A stretch of DNA of 64,000 bases from the NCBI GenBank assembly GCA_003313425.1, contig NHZP01000024.1:186001-250000 (forward strand). The letters run 5' to 3'. How positions within the stretch are numbered: position 1 is the first letter of the stretch; each line of letters begins with the position of its first letter. The stretch is from Pseudopyrenochaeta lycopersici. Its lineage: Eukaryota; Ascomycota; Dothideomycetes; Pleosporales; Pseudopyrenochaetaceae. The position numbers and the translations under genes are program-made. Below the pieces are notes generated by a model. It was given only the letters and a program-made list of their open reading frames with translations. It was not told the origin of the DNA and made no database searches. This document shows positions 53,903 to 64,000 of the stretch, in pieces.

Positions 53903-55193
53903 TTAGAAATAAGACCCTTCAACAAGGAAACCAACGGTCAACCTGACATGCTGATACAGGTGGTCGAAGTCCATCGTGGACAGCGCGTCGTTGGCGGTGT
54001 GAATATATGGTGACGAATCAACCATATTCTCATCACACACATATGCGGCCGGGTAACCCGCATCGTTAGCAGCGCCACTATAATTTTCATTAGTACAAAC
54101 CCCGTCACTAAAACTATATGCTTTGGGGGCACGTACTGGTCGCTGCAAGCATACCCACATTTGTCCGTGATGACCGGAATTTGCGAGTATACCGGCACAA
54201 GCTTGATAATGAAGTTACTCAGCGGAGTGCTCACAAAGTCGGTGTATACGGCAATGTTATGGTTAGGCGAGTAGGCGGTCATGTCTTGGTTCAGTAAGGC
54301 AAGGACCTTGACGCTGCGCCGAACGTAGTCTTGCATGATGGCGCGAGCTCCCAGGAGACCGCCCTCCTCGCCGGAGTAGAAGTGAAATTCGAGCGTGTTC
54401 TTCGGCGCATAACCTCCAGCGGCTAGAACTCGGAGAGCTTCAAGAATGGTGACGACGCCCTGGATGTCTGTCAGGTGGCGATCAGAAAGGGGAGGGTGAG
54501 ACGAACAGAAGCATTGTCATCAGCACCAGGGGCACGACCAGTGGTTGGGTTGGCACCGTTGATTGAATCGAAATGGGCAGATACAATAACTACATTCGCA
54601 GATGTGCCAGGGATCGTGGCAATGACTGAGGGCTGGTTGTAGCTGTGTGTGAATTGCTTCACAGTGATTTTTGCGTTGGAAGAAGCAGCACTCTTGACCA
54701 AGTCGAAGACGGTGGTGGCTGATGAAGCTGCATACGATCCGCGGTAATATCTGTTGTGGATATTGGTCAAAGTTGTTGCCCAAGTTCGCGGGTTGGTCTT
54801 GCTGATCTGAGCGATAAGTGGGTTGGCTTCAGCCTGATGAGTTGCGCCAGAGGGAAATGTGGTTTGTCGTTTGTCGACCTTTTGACCGCTTGCTATGGCA
54901 AGACGATGTTCTTCGAGGTCCTAAGATTTCGTCAGACACCTATTTCAAATATTACGAATGCCGACTGCAGCATTTTGGAGTGTAAATACCAAGGTGTCTG
55001 TGATATCCATAAAGTGTGTATGGTTTGAGATGAGCTCAATTTTCTCCTGCTCGGTGTACCATGTTCCCTTATCGGCTTCAGAAATCTTGATCAGACGTAG
55101 CTCTTCGCCGGCCTCATTAAGCTTCACTGGAACCAAACCAGTTGAAGCAATAGCCCCAAACACCAGAACAGCGATTGCTGACTTGCGAAGCAT
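53903..55193 (-). CDS. Secreted leucine aminopeptidase, peptidase family M28
   Basis: This is a predicted extracellular zinc aminopeptidase that trims N-terminal hydrophobic residues. Four exons (55193-54990, 54920-54507, 54459-54137, 54077-53903) splice in frame to 371 residues. The signal peptide MLRKSAIAVLVFGAIASTG precedes a pro-region (YTEQEKIELISNHTHFMDIT, DLEEHRLAIASGQKVDKR). Zinc ligands and catalytic residues are seen in VIVSAHFDSINGANP, APGADDNASGVVTILEALR, EFHFYSGEEGGLLGARAI and ALLNQDMTAY. The disulfide-bearing CGYACSDHGAANDAGYPAAY follows. The last His ligand is in PYIHTANDALSTMDFDHLYQH. All metal positions appear present, so it should be active. Similar to fungal Lap1/Lap2-type enzymes. 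Confidence 0.92.
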
Positions 55194-58100
55194 TTTGAAT
55201 GTCGATAAGGGCGCGGCAGGGGCTGGACAAACGATGGAGGTGAACCTTCGCCGTTAAACAGTGACGCTCTCTTTGTCAAGATGGCGCAGAGTGTTTATAA
55301 ACTTTGCGCCCACCGGTCTACTCCATTACGCCATCTCATAGCGCACAGTGTTCCTTGTCCAGGTACCCATCCACACCTTCTGAGACAGGCAAAGGCCGTG
55401 AACCAGGTCTGGGATTTATAAAGGAAGTTCGGTAGTGCCTGTCTGGAAAAAGAAACGATTAACGAATAACAATCCATTTCGTCGGCCTTACCCGCTTGGA
55501 TATGCGAGGATTCTTGCCCAAGGTCGATCGTGCTAAGAGATGCGATAAGAAAGAGCGCCTTGGCAAAGTCTTGACCTGCCCTTTTGGACGCCGCTTCCGC
55601 TCACACTGATTTGCTGGAGGTGGAAGGGCGACACGAAGCTTGACTTTTGACAGACTAGGATTATAGGAGAAATTCAAGAATACTCCGGCTTGTTTCACCA
55701 TCTAGCCTGGGGGATGCCGACGCGGAAGAATTGCGCTACTGCGAAAGGAATCAACTGGCCGCGCAGCAACAACAACAAAACTTTGTTTCGCAATTGCTTA
55801 CGCACCACCACTGATGTTGAAATAGGGGATTGGCCGACGCTTGAGAAGTACGCATTTGTGCTCTGCATGTAACCATGCGCACTTTAAGAGACCCTGCACG
55901 TCATTTCTTCTTTCTAGTTTAGCGTTTCACATACTACCTTTGGGCTACGTACTGTACCAAACCTTGCTATAAGCAATACTCTAAACGATGGCATGCACAA
56001 GCAATTAAGGCAGGAAACAATCCAGAATGCCAAATTTAGAGACTAATCTCGCTCATAAACAACGGCCTGGGCTGGCAGACCACAAACGATTGATAGAAGG
56101 GTACAAAAGTTTTGGATTGTCATGATGCGAGCAGAGCTTGTGGGTATGAAATTCTGTTTCGTGGGTGTGGATACTTCGACGCAGTGTCACATGAGCCTGA
56201 GCGAGATTGGTGGCGGGCAGACGCACAAGAGGAGTATGTAGCCTGATGAGGCTATGGTGCCGATGGGAGAGAAGCTTTAGAATGGAATCTAAATGGGAGG
56301 AAAAATAATGTGGGTTATATGTACATGTTGGAAAACGATCAAGGTCGTGTCCTCAGCCCCTTGGGCGCGCTCAATGTTGTGTCAGTCATTCAGCTCAGTT
56401 TTTATTTTGGAGAAAAATTGCAGGAATTCTTATCGTTCCTGAGGTATCTTCTCCTTCGCAACTGACACTGACGTTAACCCCACAATTGAAAACATCCCGT
56501 CTCAAGTCACAACCATAACAGAAATATTATAGCTCATGAAACTATATGCCTATGCCAATGCCAATGGCTCATGCTGTATAAAGAGCAAGGTGTCTCATCA
56601 TGTTCATGGTCGAGGATGGGTATGGAGAGGTTTTGTAACTGTGGCTACCTTTTTAGATCTACCTCCTCGAAGTGAGGAGAGAAAACGTTGAGTTGAAAGG
56701 ATTTCTTTGATTTCAATAAGGTGCGGAATGATTCGTCGCTTTCTAAGCGTGGTGAAGATTAGTTACGGCTGAGGAGTATAAAAGTGAACGACTCCCACTT
56801 CAGCTATTAAGTTGTATCGTCAATTTCACAGCTGGCTGATTATCAATCTAATGCTCTATAGATCGTACTTTATAGTTATAGGAACAATATCCATATCACC
56901 AAGCTTTATTCACAGCTCGTTAGCAACCGTGAGACATGTATGGGCTGTTATCTCTCTGCCTGTCAATTGTACACCCCGGGTTGATTTCCTGCATCAAAAA
57001 TATGAGTCGAGTGTTTCAGCTGAGTATGGAATATTTATATACAAGAGACAACATTGGGGGAGCCACCACTTAGAACGATCTTTGCGCACAATACGCTTCA
57101 CGCGATCACGGGACTGAGCCTGGCGCAACCTGCGTCGCACAAGATCAATGCGGGAGGATGAAAACAGGTATAAAGATAGGTCCAAGAAGTTCCAAAAAGC
57201 TCCGCCAGAGTGCTGGATGTCCGGGCATATAAGGCCATATATGGGTAATCGACCACTATACCATCCAAACCGCCTTGCATCTCTTTGCTAAGGTACTCAA
57301 ATGCGACATGGGCCGAGACAATGACAAACATTATCGTGACCTTTTTGGATCTTATAAGCTATCAGGGCACGCAAATATCATATCATTACCAGGATATGTC
57401 GCAAGAATTTATCAAATTACAAACACCGAAGGGCGTTTATTTGAAGGATTTGTTACTAGGGGGTGGAAAGAGTAGTATATGCAGCATATACTCGGTATTT
57501 TGGCACAGTATGCATATAAGCTTCTAGAATTGGAGTTTGATCTTCTCGATACCATCTCCTACAAGTATCGAAGTAGAGAAACTAGAGAATAAAGCAGCGG
57601 GCGGTCCAAGTCTGGAAGATTTCGATGCTTGCGATACGCTGTTGTACTGTATATTTGGACAAGACTACAGACTGTCCTAAGAAAAGGAAATTGACACAGG
57701 TTGACCACATATGTGACCCAGGAAGATCATAAAAGTGTGCACAATGAACTGCAGTACAAACAGAAGACGCGAGGGCGAACATGGATCTGGGTCCAGTAGC
57801 TCTAGCGTTGGCAAAGAACCACATCTGAAAGCTACGCACAAGGAAGTAATTTTACAACGAACTGTCGTGTATCACTTTCCAATATTAGGATTAAGGCGTT
57901 GCAAAGATGTGATGTGGCGCCCCACAGATTTCACAAAGCAACCAGCCCGTGAAACATCTGTCAATCACATATACTTCAACTAGGCTGTAACCAAATGCTA
58001 TATGTTGAAGTCAGTCCACTGTAAGATAATGGCGTTGGGGAAATCCCTGTAAGGGAGCTCTCCACTATTTTGTGGCCCTGACGTAAGCTGATGCTCAGCT

Positions 58101-59158
58101 CTGTCAGAGAGGATGAATCCTCAAAAGTTGGATAATAAGCCAACGGCTCATCTGTGCATATCATTGTTTGCCTGATGTAAAGGCAGGTTCCTAGAATGTT
58201 TCACAGTTGCTCTAGGGTGTCGTGGGGTGCAATAATTTTATCAATTTCTGCAAGGCATGGGCTCTGAGTTGTCAGTGCCAGGTCTTTTTGCGTGTCTGCT
58301 GTTCAACACTGGTGCTCCTCTTGTATTCCATATTAATACTGAGGCTTTTAAAGTTGGGCCACATTAAAGTATGGCCTCAGCAATGAATGATGGAACCAAA
58401 TTGATACGATTGCGGCACAGCTCTCCCCCCCAAATCTCTGTCAGCCACCAACATTACGCCGCAAATGTTGCGGCAAGGCCCGAGATCGATTCGGCACGAA
58501 GCACGACTACGTTATTGGATTTTGTTTCTGCTCCACACCGTTGCTCTCACCCGCATCGGAAGGGCAACGGATCGCACTATTCCGTCGATTGATGGCCAGC
58601 CGTGATGAATTTGAGTGAATCTGTAATCAAGCACTGCACTGAAGTATTGCAGACCAAGTAAAGATTTAGGGGCGACAAATAAGCCCGTTCAACTTCAGAA
58701 CATTTTTTTGGTTCACTTCATTGGCCACGAAGCAAACCTTTGCATCAGCTACCCTGGCTTCGCCTAGAGAGGGGGGCACAATTGTTGCTCGCTTAGATCT
58801 TCCCGAGCGCTTAAAACTCTTTAAGTCACTAGAGAAGGACATACCTTGCATAGGCGATGTAAAGGATGGTGATACTGTAATATGGAGGGCGGTGGATGTG
58901 AAACATGACATCCTTAGGCAATGGGCAAAGCAGGGTCCACGTTCTACTTATACTCGTATTTTACTATTGGAATTGTAAGATGATGGCGGTTTCGATTGGC
59001 TTGTAATGGCCACACTAGATTCAACCTAGCGAGAATCCTTCGATGCACAGCTTGCCCTTACCAAATTTGACCTTGTATCTAAAACAGTTATGCATAGAAT
59101 CCAGAGATACTTAATCTTGAGGCCTGTTTCTAGGTCCAAGCGACTCATCCGACTACTC
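55194..59158. other. 4 kb gene-poor region
   Basis: This is the largest gap in the window. By eye it is clearly AT-rich from about 56300 to 58400, where only short open frames on both strands occur (for example 57098-57331 minus, 57285-57527 plus, 57582-57839 minus). No transposase, reverse transcriptase or long terminal repeat pattern was recognised. A gene-fragment-like frame lies near its right end (58672-58978, listed separately). Confidence 0.5.
58672..58978 (+). pseudogene. Protein-like fragment without start codon
   Basis: The frame opens after a stop at about 58666-58668 and runs to TAA at 58976-58978. It contains a coherent block (RLDLPERLKLFKSLEKDIPC, then IGDVKDGDTVIWRAVDVKHD, then ILRQWAKQGP) but no ATG before it. 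It could be the last exon of a degraded gene. No family was recognised. Confidence 0.3.
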
Positions 59159-60076
59159 ATGGAGAGCGGCGTCGAAACAACCCAGCTATTAGCGATTCCA
59201 GAACTGTTGGAGGTTGTTCTTTTAAATGTGGACCAGCAATCGCTTCTGACATCCTGCCTCCGTGTCTCGAAAACGTGGAATGAAATGATCAGCACATCAA
59301 GATTATTACAGCAGCATCTCTTTTTCCTCCCATGTTCCCCGAAAACTTTCGACATACTGCCAAACAAGGCAGCGCTGTGGGCCAAGTCTAAGCATTTGGA
59401 GCCTGCCGATTACGTACTGAATCCGCTTCTTGTACAAGGGTTCCCTCACTGGTTCACGCACTCTGATGGTTTGAGGACCGAGGAGCAATGGAATGAAGAC
59501 TTCAAGCATATGGATGACCCACCGGTTTTCCGTCGCTCTGGTCCTTGGGATCGCATGAATATCGCTGAGGCAGTTCTCAACGAGTTCAAAATGCTACCCT
59601 GGAATGCAAATCCGGACGCCTGGCGGAGCAAAGAGGCTAGCTGGAGACATATGGAAGTCACGCAACCACCAATCCGAATGGTACATATCGAAGACGTCTT
59701 GCATAGTAGTATCAACCCAAATCGTATTCGCCGAGGTCAATTTTCATTCCCTTCCAACGCTTCCTTACGCATGGGAGACTTGTATGACTGCGTCGAGAAG
59801 CGAGCCTTACGCTACAGGGAAAATGGAGGCAGTGCGTTCAATCGGCGTACGTTCAAGATTCTGATCGACATTGACAAGGGCTGTGAAGCAGCAACGCTTC
59901 GGTTGACACTGGAAGAGACGGAGATAAGTCGGTTCCACTACCCCGGTTTCACAAACGAGGAGGCCCCAAGGTTTACCAGCAAAGCCTGCCAAGGAACGAT
60001 TCAAGTGATAATGGGCGAATGGGAACAGATAAGGAACAAGGGACACCATGCGTATCACTTACCCAGATTGTGGTGA
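59159..60076 (+). CDS. F-box-like protein, paralogue of the gene at 36420
   Basis: This single-exon gene encodes 305 residues from the ATG at 59159 (MESGVETTQLLAIPELLEVV). An in-frame ATG at 59090 would add a less typical extension. The F-box-like N-terminus is LLAIPELLEVVLLNVDQQSL, then LTSCLRVSKTWNEMISTSRL. It shares with the protein at 36420 the order of landmarks and the block LPWNANPDAWRSKEASWRHM, with TQPPIRMVHI after it, followed in both by a MGDLYD/MGELYD element. The remainder (FKILIDIDKGCEAATLRLTL) is unassigned. It is expected to act as a substrate adaptor in an SCF-type ligase. That role follows from the F-box only. Confidence 0.8.
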   Translation: MESGVETTQLLAIPELLEVVLLNVDQQSLLTSCLRVSKTWNEMISTSRLLQQHLFFLPCSPKTFDILPNKAALWAKSKHLEPADYVLNPLLVQGFPHWFTHSDGLRTEEQWNEDFKHMDDPPVFRRSGPWDRMNIAEAVLNEFKMLPWNANPDAWRSKEASWRHMEVTQPPIRMVHIEDVLHSSINPNRIRRGQFSFPSNASLRMGDLYDCVEKRALRYRENGGSAFNRRTFKILIDIDKGCEAATLRLTLEETEISRFHYPGFTNEEAPRFTSKACQGTIQVIMGEWEQIRNKGHHAYHLPRLW

Positions 60077-61833
60077 ATACTTGAAATTCTCATCCAGATT
60101 GGCCCGTTGGTCGTGTACTTGGGCAAGCGAACAAGTGGTTGTGAAAGACATCATTCGTTGTGTTAACTGAATAACTCCACCTCCGGTTCTAGCGCTGTGA
60201 GGGGAAGCTGGTTCTAATGGCGTGAAGCCGCTGGTTCACGAAAGTGGGTTTTGTGGACCATAAAGGAATCACAAAGCGAAGCGGAGTCGTCTGTGGAGAT
60301 GTCACTCCGGTCACCCAAACAAGGTGCTGAAAAGGGTGGGATACGAAGTTGCGGTGTACCGCTCTAGTCGTGACTATTTCGTCTTGTCTATCCAGTAAAA
60401 ATCGTGCCTTTTTGTACAACTGTTACCCTGTGACAGTGACCTATGTCTCCGAGCCGATTTCTGTGTATGTGCATACATGAGCGGGTACCTAGCACTTCTA
60501 CATTCCAATGGCGTGATAGATTGCCCAGCAACAATCTTGCACAACTTTCGAAAGACTACCCGATATATGCATGCAATAGCTACTCACTCAACAATCTCTC
60601 ATCAACGAGTGATGGCGGATAACGGTGGGCGGCGATAGGTCTGTCGAAGTGATCACCCTACGTTGTCAGCCGGGATCACTCAAACGGGAAAGCCGGAAAC
60701 CGGGTGATGTAAGCAGGCCCACTTTAACTTTCCACTCTGCTCAACTTGTATTTTGGACATGATCAACGGAAACAGCAATGCGCGAGACATCCTTCGCCCG
60801 TGTCTTTTTGCTGAGCAACAGTAACATCATCTTCATCTTGAAAATCAACTAACAAAGCCAGCCCGACTTTGAATTTTCTTCTTTCAAATCCTGGTTCTCT
60901 TCGGCGGCTTTACTGCAATGACGTCGTCTCGGCCGGCTCTGTTCTCCGCCCTCACTTATACCTCCAGTAGCGTAATCGACCGGTCAACACACCTTGTCAC
61001 AATAGTATCTGATCGCATGTTTTAGGGCCCACCAGAGATCAGTGGCGGATAAGATCTGCGCCAAGCTTGAAGAGGCTGCAGAGCCGCAGGTGCACGGTGC
61101 ATGAGATTGGAGCCAATGGCAGACGAGTGACGTCAATATGGTGATGTTGAGACAAGGAATACTGCCTCATGTGAAAACTCAGAACGCTATACAGCCACCG
61201 AGGTATGTTCTCCGAGATATCCCTTCGATCAGCTCAATGTACCTGCATATCCTGTCGTTTGCCGAAGTGATGGCTTCCCAAGTCGGCGTGGCGTTGCTTT
61301 TCGAACACTGTCCTTTGCTCGGACTCACATGGCCGGAGTAACATTCGGCGCCAGCCGTTCCTTCAATCCGAGGTTCGATCAAGCAATCGAGGAAGCGTCA
61401 CGCTATGACGCAAGGCGGAAGAGTTTTAAGCTAAGACCAAAGTTGTTCAGTGCCGAGCACTCCTTGTTCCACCCCAAGCGTCCTCCGCTCCCTCCAAGAT
61501 TGGTTCAAGAAGTCTAGCTCCACAGGCGAACCCTGTTGGAGTCGCCTTGTCTCCACAGTTTATTTACGCCTCTCCCGTCAGCGCTCTCACGCCGCATTGC
61601 AACACCAGCCAAGCCCGGGATACTGGAAAATTCGTTATCTAGTCTTCTCCACGTGTCAGACAATGGGATGGAATTGTGGGTTTCTGTGGATCGGCCATGG
61701 GTTTTTCACTCTGCGCCGTTGCCGAAGTACTTCGAGTTGGTAACGGGACGATCATTTAAAGCTGAACCCTTCTCCCCACGAAAGGACTCCCCACCATCTC
61801 CTCTCCGCAGCCTTCGACGTTCAGACCATCAAT
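60077..61833. other. 1.8 kb intergenic region upstream of the sugar transporter
   Basis: This is the 3' flank of the F-box-like gene and the promoter and leader of the MFS gene. Short open frames (61138-61341, 61329-61859) overlap and end before or run through the MFS start in other frames. No gene is supported. Confidence 0.5.
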
Positions 61834-63527
61834 ATGGCACCACGTATCAAGGACAATGACAGCGGCGTTCCCACCTACTGGGGGGCATCCGGTAGGATGC
61901 TGCAAGTCCTCATCACTATCGTTGCTACCACAGATTTCTTACTTTTCGGCTATGACCAAGGTGTCATGAGTGGGATCATTTCCGCTCCTGCCTTCATTAC
62001 CGCTTTCCCAGAGGTCGAGGATGACAGTACCTATGAAGGCTTCGTAGTCTCAATCTACGCCGTTGGATGCTTCTTGGGTGCTTGCTTCATCTTTAAGTTC
62101 GGTGACAAGCTTGGTCGCCGCTACTCTATCTTCCTGGGCGCATTCGTTATGATCATCGGTGTCATCATTCAGGTTGCCACTGTCCCTGTAGGAGGCGGCG
62201 CGACTGCACAGTTCATCATTGGTCGGTGTATTACTGGTATTGGAAACGGCATCAATACATCCACGATTCCCACCTATCAAGCAGAGTAAGTGAAATTAGA
62301 TTTGTATCATTATTATTACAACTTTACTAATATCACAACAGGTGCTGCAAAGCCAAAAATCGCGGCAAAGTCATTTGCATTGAAGGCAGTATGGTTGCTA
62401 TCGGTACTCTGATCGCCTACTGGATTGATTACGGCTGCTTGTACGGACCCGACGACTTCACTTGGCGATTTCCCATCACTTTCCAGTGTGTTTTCGCTTT
62501 CATCGTCATTGGCATGATGATCTGTCTGCCTGAATCCCCTCGGTGGTTGCTCACACACCACCGTGAAGAGGAAGCTGCCACCGTCCTGGCGGGCTTGAAC
62601 GGACTCCAACGCGACGACCCAGAGGTACTTGTGCAGATTGGTGTGATCAAGGAAGCCGTTCGCGCCTCTGGAGGTGGTGGCAAGGTCCCAACCAAAGCTC
62701 TTTTGACTGGCGGAAAGCCGCAGCACTTCCGTCGTGCAATCCTTGGTGCTTCCTCTCAGATGATGCAACAACTCTCCGGGTGCAACGCAGTCATCTATTA
62801 CTTTCCCATTCTATGCCAGGATGTCCTTGGAACGGACCACAACTTGGCCCTCCTTTTGGGTGGCGTGAACATGGTCGTTTATGCTATCTTTGCGACCACC
62901 TCCTGGTTCCTCATTGAGCGCGTGGGCCGCCGCAAGCTCTTCCTCGCTGGTACTGTCGGACAGTGTCTTTCCATGGTTCTCACCTTCGCATGCCTAATCC
63001 CAGACACTGAAGCTGCTGCCAAGGGTGCTGCTGTTGGTCTTTTCACATACATCGCATTCTTTGGAGCCACTTGGCTACCACTGCCATGGTTGTACCCGGC
63101 AGAGATCAACCCTCTCAAGACCCGCCAGAAGGCCAATGCGTTCTCTACAATCAACAACTGGCTTTGGAATTTCTTCATTGTCATGATAACCCCCGTCCTA
63201 ATTACAAACATCGGCTGGGGCACTTATCTGCTATTCGCCGCTCTGAACGCTTGCTTTCTTCCCATTATCTATTTCTTTTATCCGGAGACCTCTGGTCGCT
63301 CCCTCGAAGAAATCGATCTTATCTTTGCCAAAGGCTATACGGAGAACAAGAGCTACGTGCACGCCGCAAAGGAGCTCCCTGCCATGGATGAGGCGGAGAT
63401 TGCTCAGACTGCGCGAGAATACGATATCAGGTCGAGCGATGAGGAGGCGAGGTCTTCGGATGGCTCGTTCAAAGAGAAGAGGAGGCAGGAGGAGGAGCTT
63501 ATGCCTCAGCAAAATGCGCAAGCATAG
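61834..63527 (+). CDS. MFS sugar transporter (sugar porter family)
   Basis: This is a predicted plasma-membrane proton-coupled sugar transporter. Two exons (61834-62285, 62342-63527) join in frame to 546 residues. The sugar-porter signatures are clear: FGYDQGVMSG in the first helix, FGDKLGRRYSIFLGA in loop 2-3, GRCITGIGNGINTSTIPTYQ, PESPRWLLTHHREEEA, QQLSGCNAVIYYFPIL, ERVGRRKLFLAGT, PLPWLYPAEINPLKTRQKA and PETSGRSLEEIDLIF. Twelve hydrophobic helices are consistent with the family. The C-terminal tail is acidic then basic (IRSSDEEARSSDGSFKEKRR). The substrate (hexose, pentose or related) cannot be told from these motifs. Confidence 0.95.
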
Positions 63528-64000
63528 ACGCTTATAGGGAGAATATATAAGCGCTGGCCGCGGTTATCGCTAGTGAAGGCGCTGTATGCGCTTCAGTGTC
63601 GGCTTGCCGACGCTTCTCATAACGGTACGCGTGGCGGAAAGATACCCGACGCTTCAGTCGTCAAGAGTGCAACGTGGACGTTGCCTCTCAAATGAAAGGA
63701 GACTGAACCGAAAGGAGATAGGAAGGCGCTATTCACAGTTATGGAATTTCTTTACATTTTTAGTAGAGTGCATTGCATATTTGATACCATAGATCGACTA
63801 TCTATTAGACATCTGCTATTCCTACCATACAGACATTGCTCTTTTTGCTTCTCTTTGTGATGTCCAACTGAAGCATAACTTACGTCGATGAGACAAGGAA
63901 CACGTCGTGTGCACCATGTGTGGCGCAACCGCTCCCCTCTAATGAGAATGTTTAATCTGAACTTAAACACAACATTCTATCATCGTTCTGGCACTGAGAA
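63528..64000. other. 3' flank of the sugar transporter
   Basis: No gene was recognised up to the window end. A short inverted repeat lies just after the stop codon (listed separately). Confidence 0.4.
63529..63553 (+). other. Hairpin just after the MFS stop codon
   Basis: CGCTTATA and TATAAGCG form a perfect 8-bp inverted repeat with a 9-nt loop, starting 2 nt after the stop codon. It could form an mRNA 3' UTR stem. Any role is speculative. Confidence 0.4.

Noticed and set aside
54460..54506. Apparent disruption of the M28 peptidase after GADDNAS
   Set aside because: Splicing a 47-nt intron restores the expected GVVTILEAL in frame, so the gene is intact.
57098..57983. Short frames in the AT-rich gap considered as small secreted effector candidates
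   Set aside because: No signal peptide with a coherent mature region, no conserved pattern, and frames present on both strands.

Overview
This window reads as nuclear DNA of a filamentous ascomycete, most likely a Dothideomycete of the Pleosporales type. The evidence is numerous short introns (about 47-104 nt) with GTAAGT-like donors and CTAAC-like branch sites, close gene packing on both strands, and fungal families such as HET, AA9, Sln1-type hybrid kinase, nonaspanin and Ies4. The species cannot be named from the sequence alone. All gene models were spliced by hand with the reading frame checked across each junction. I saw no rRNA, tRNA, CRISPR or intact transposon.

Region 1 (1-25 kb), mostly housekeeping: the 3'-truncated RNA polymerase II largest subunit gene (minus strand) and a divergent SWD1/RbBP5-type COMPASS gene share one promoter. 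Next come a serine-rich protein of unknown function, a secreted protein with two different tandem repeat blocks (KDEYP/H-type and KPPYGGG-type), a small basic Ser/Pro protein, a mitochondrial PP2C resembling pyruvate dehydrogenase phosphatase, a Gid1/Vid30 (RanBPM-like) ubiquitin-ligase subunit and an INO80 subunit Ies4-like gene.

Region 2 (25-41 kb), accessory or membrane: a large membrane protein, a Gly-rich protein with a possible N-myristoylation site, an ArsB/NhaD-type permease, another membrane protein with a long Ser/Pro-rich tail, then a plant-cell-wall degradation pair. That pair is a CE1 acetylxylan esterase and an AA9 lytic polysaccharide monooxygenase, transcribed divergently from a 0.7 kb promoter that holds a XlnR-type GGCTAAA motif and a CreA-type site. 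An F-box-like gene, an acidic coiled-coil protein and a three- or four-exon protein of unknown function follow. The last of these appears to continue past its apparent stop codon.

Region 3 (41-64 kb): a TM9/EMP70 nonaspanin, the Sln1-type osmosensor hybrid histidine kinase, a tubby/LURP-like hypothetical gene, a HET-domain gene, a secreted M28 leucine aminopeptidase, a 4 kb gene-poor stretch, a second F-box-like gene that is a paralogue of the first, and an MFS sugar transporter.

I found no clear evidence of a wholly new system. The most distinctive items are the repeat-built secreted protein, the divergent CE1/AA9 pair with a visible activator motif, the RPB1/SWD1 shared promoter, the apparent read-past-stop C-terminus at 40.2-40.34 kb, and the F-box-like paralogue pair.
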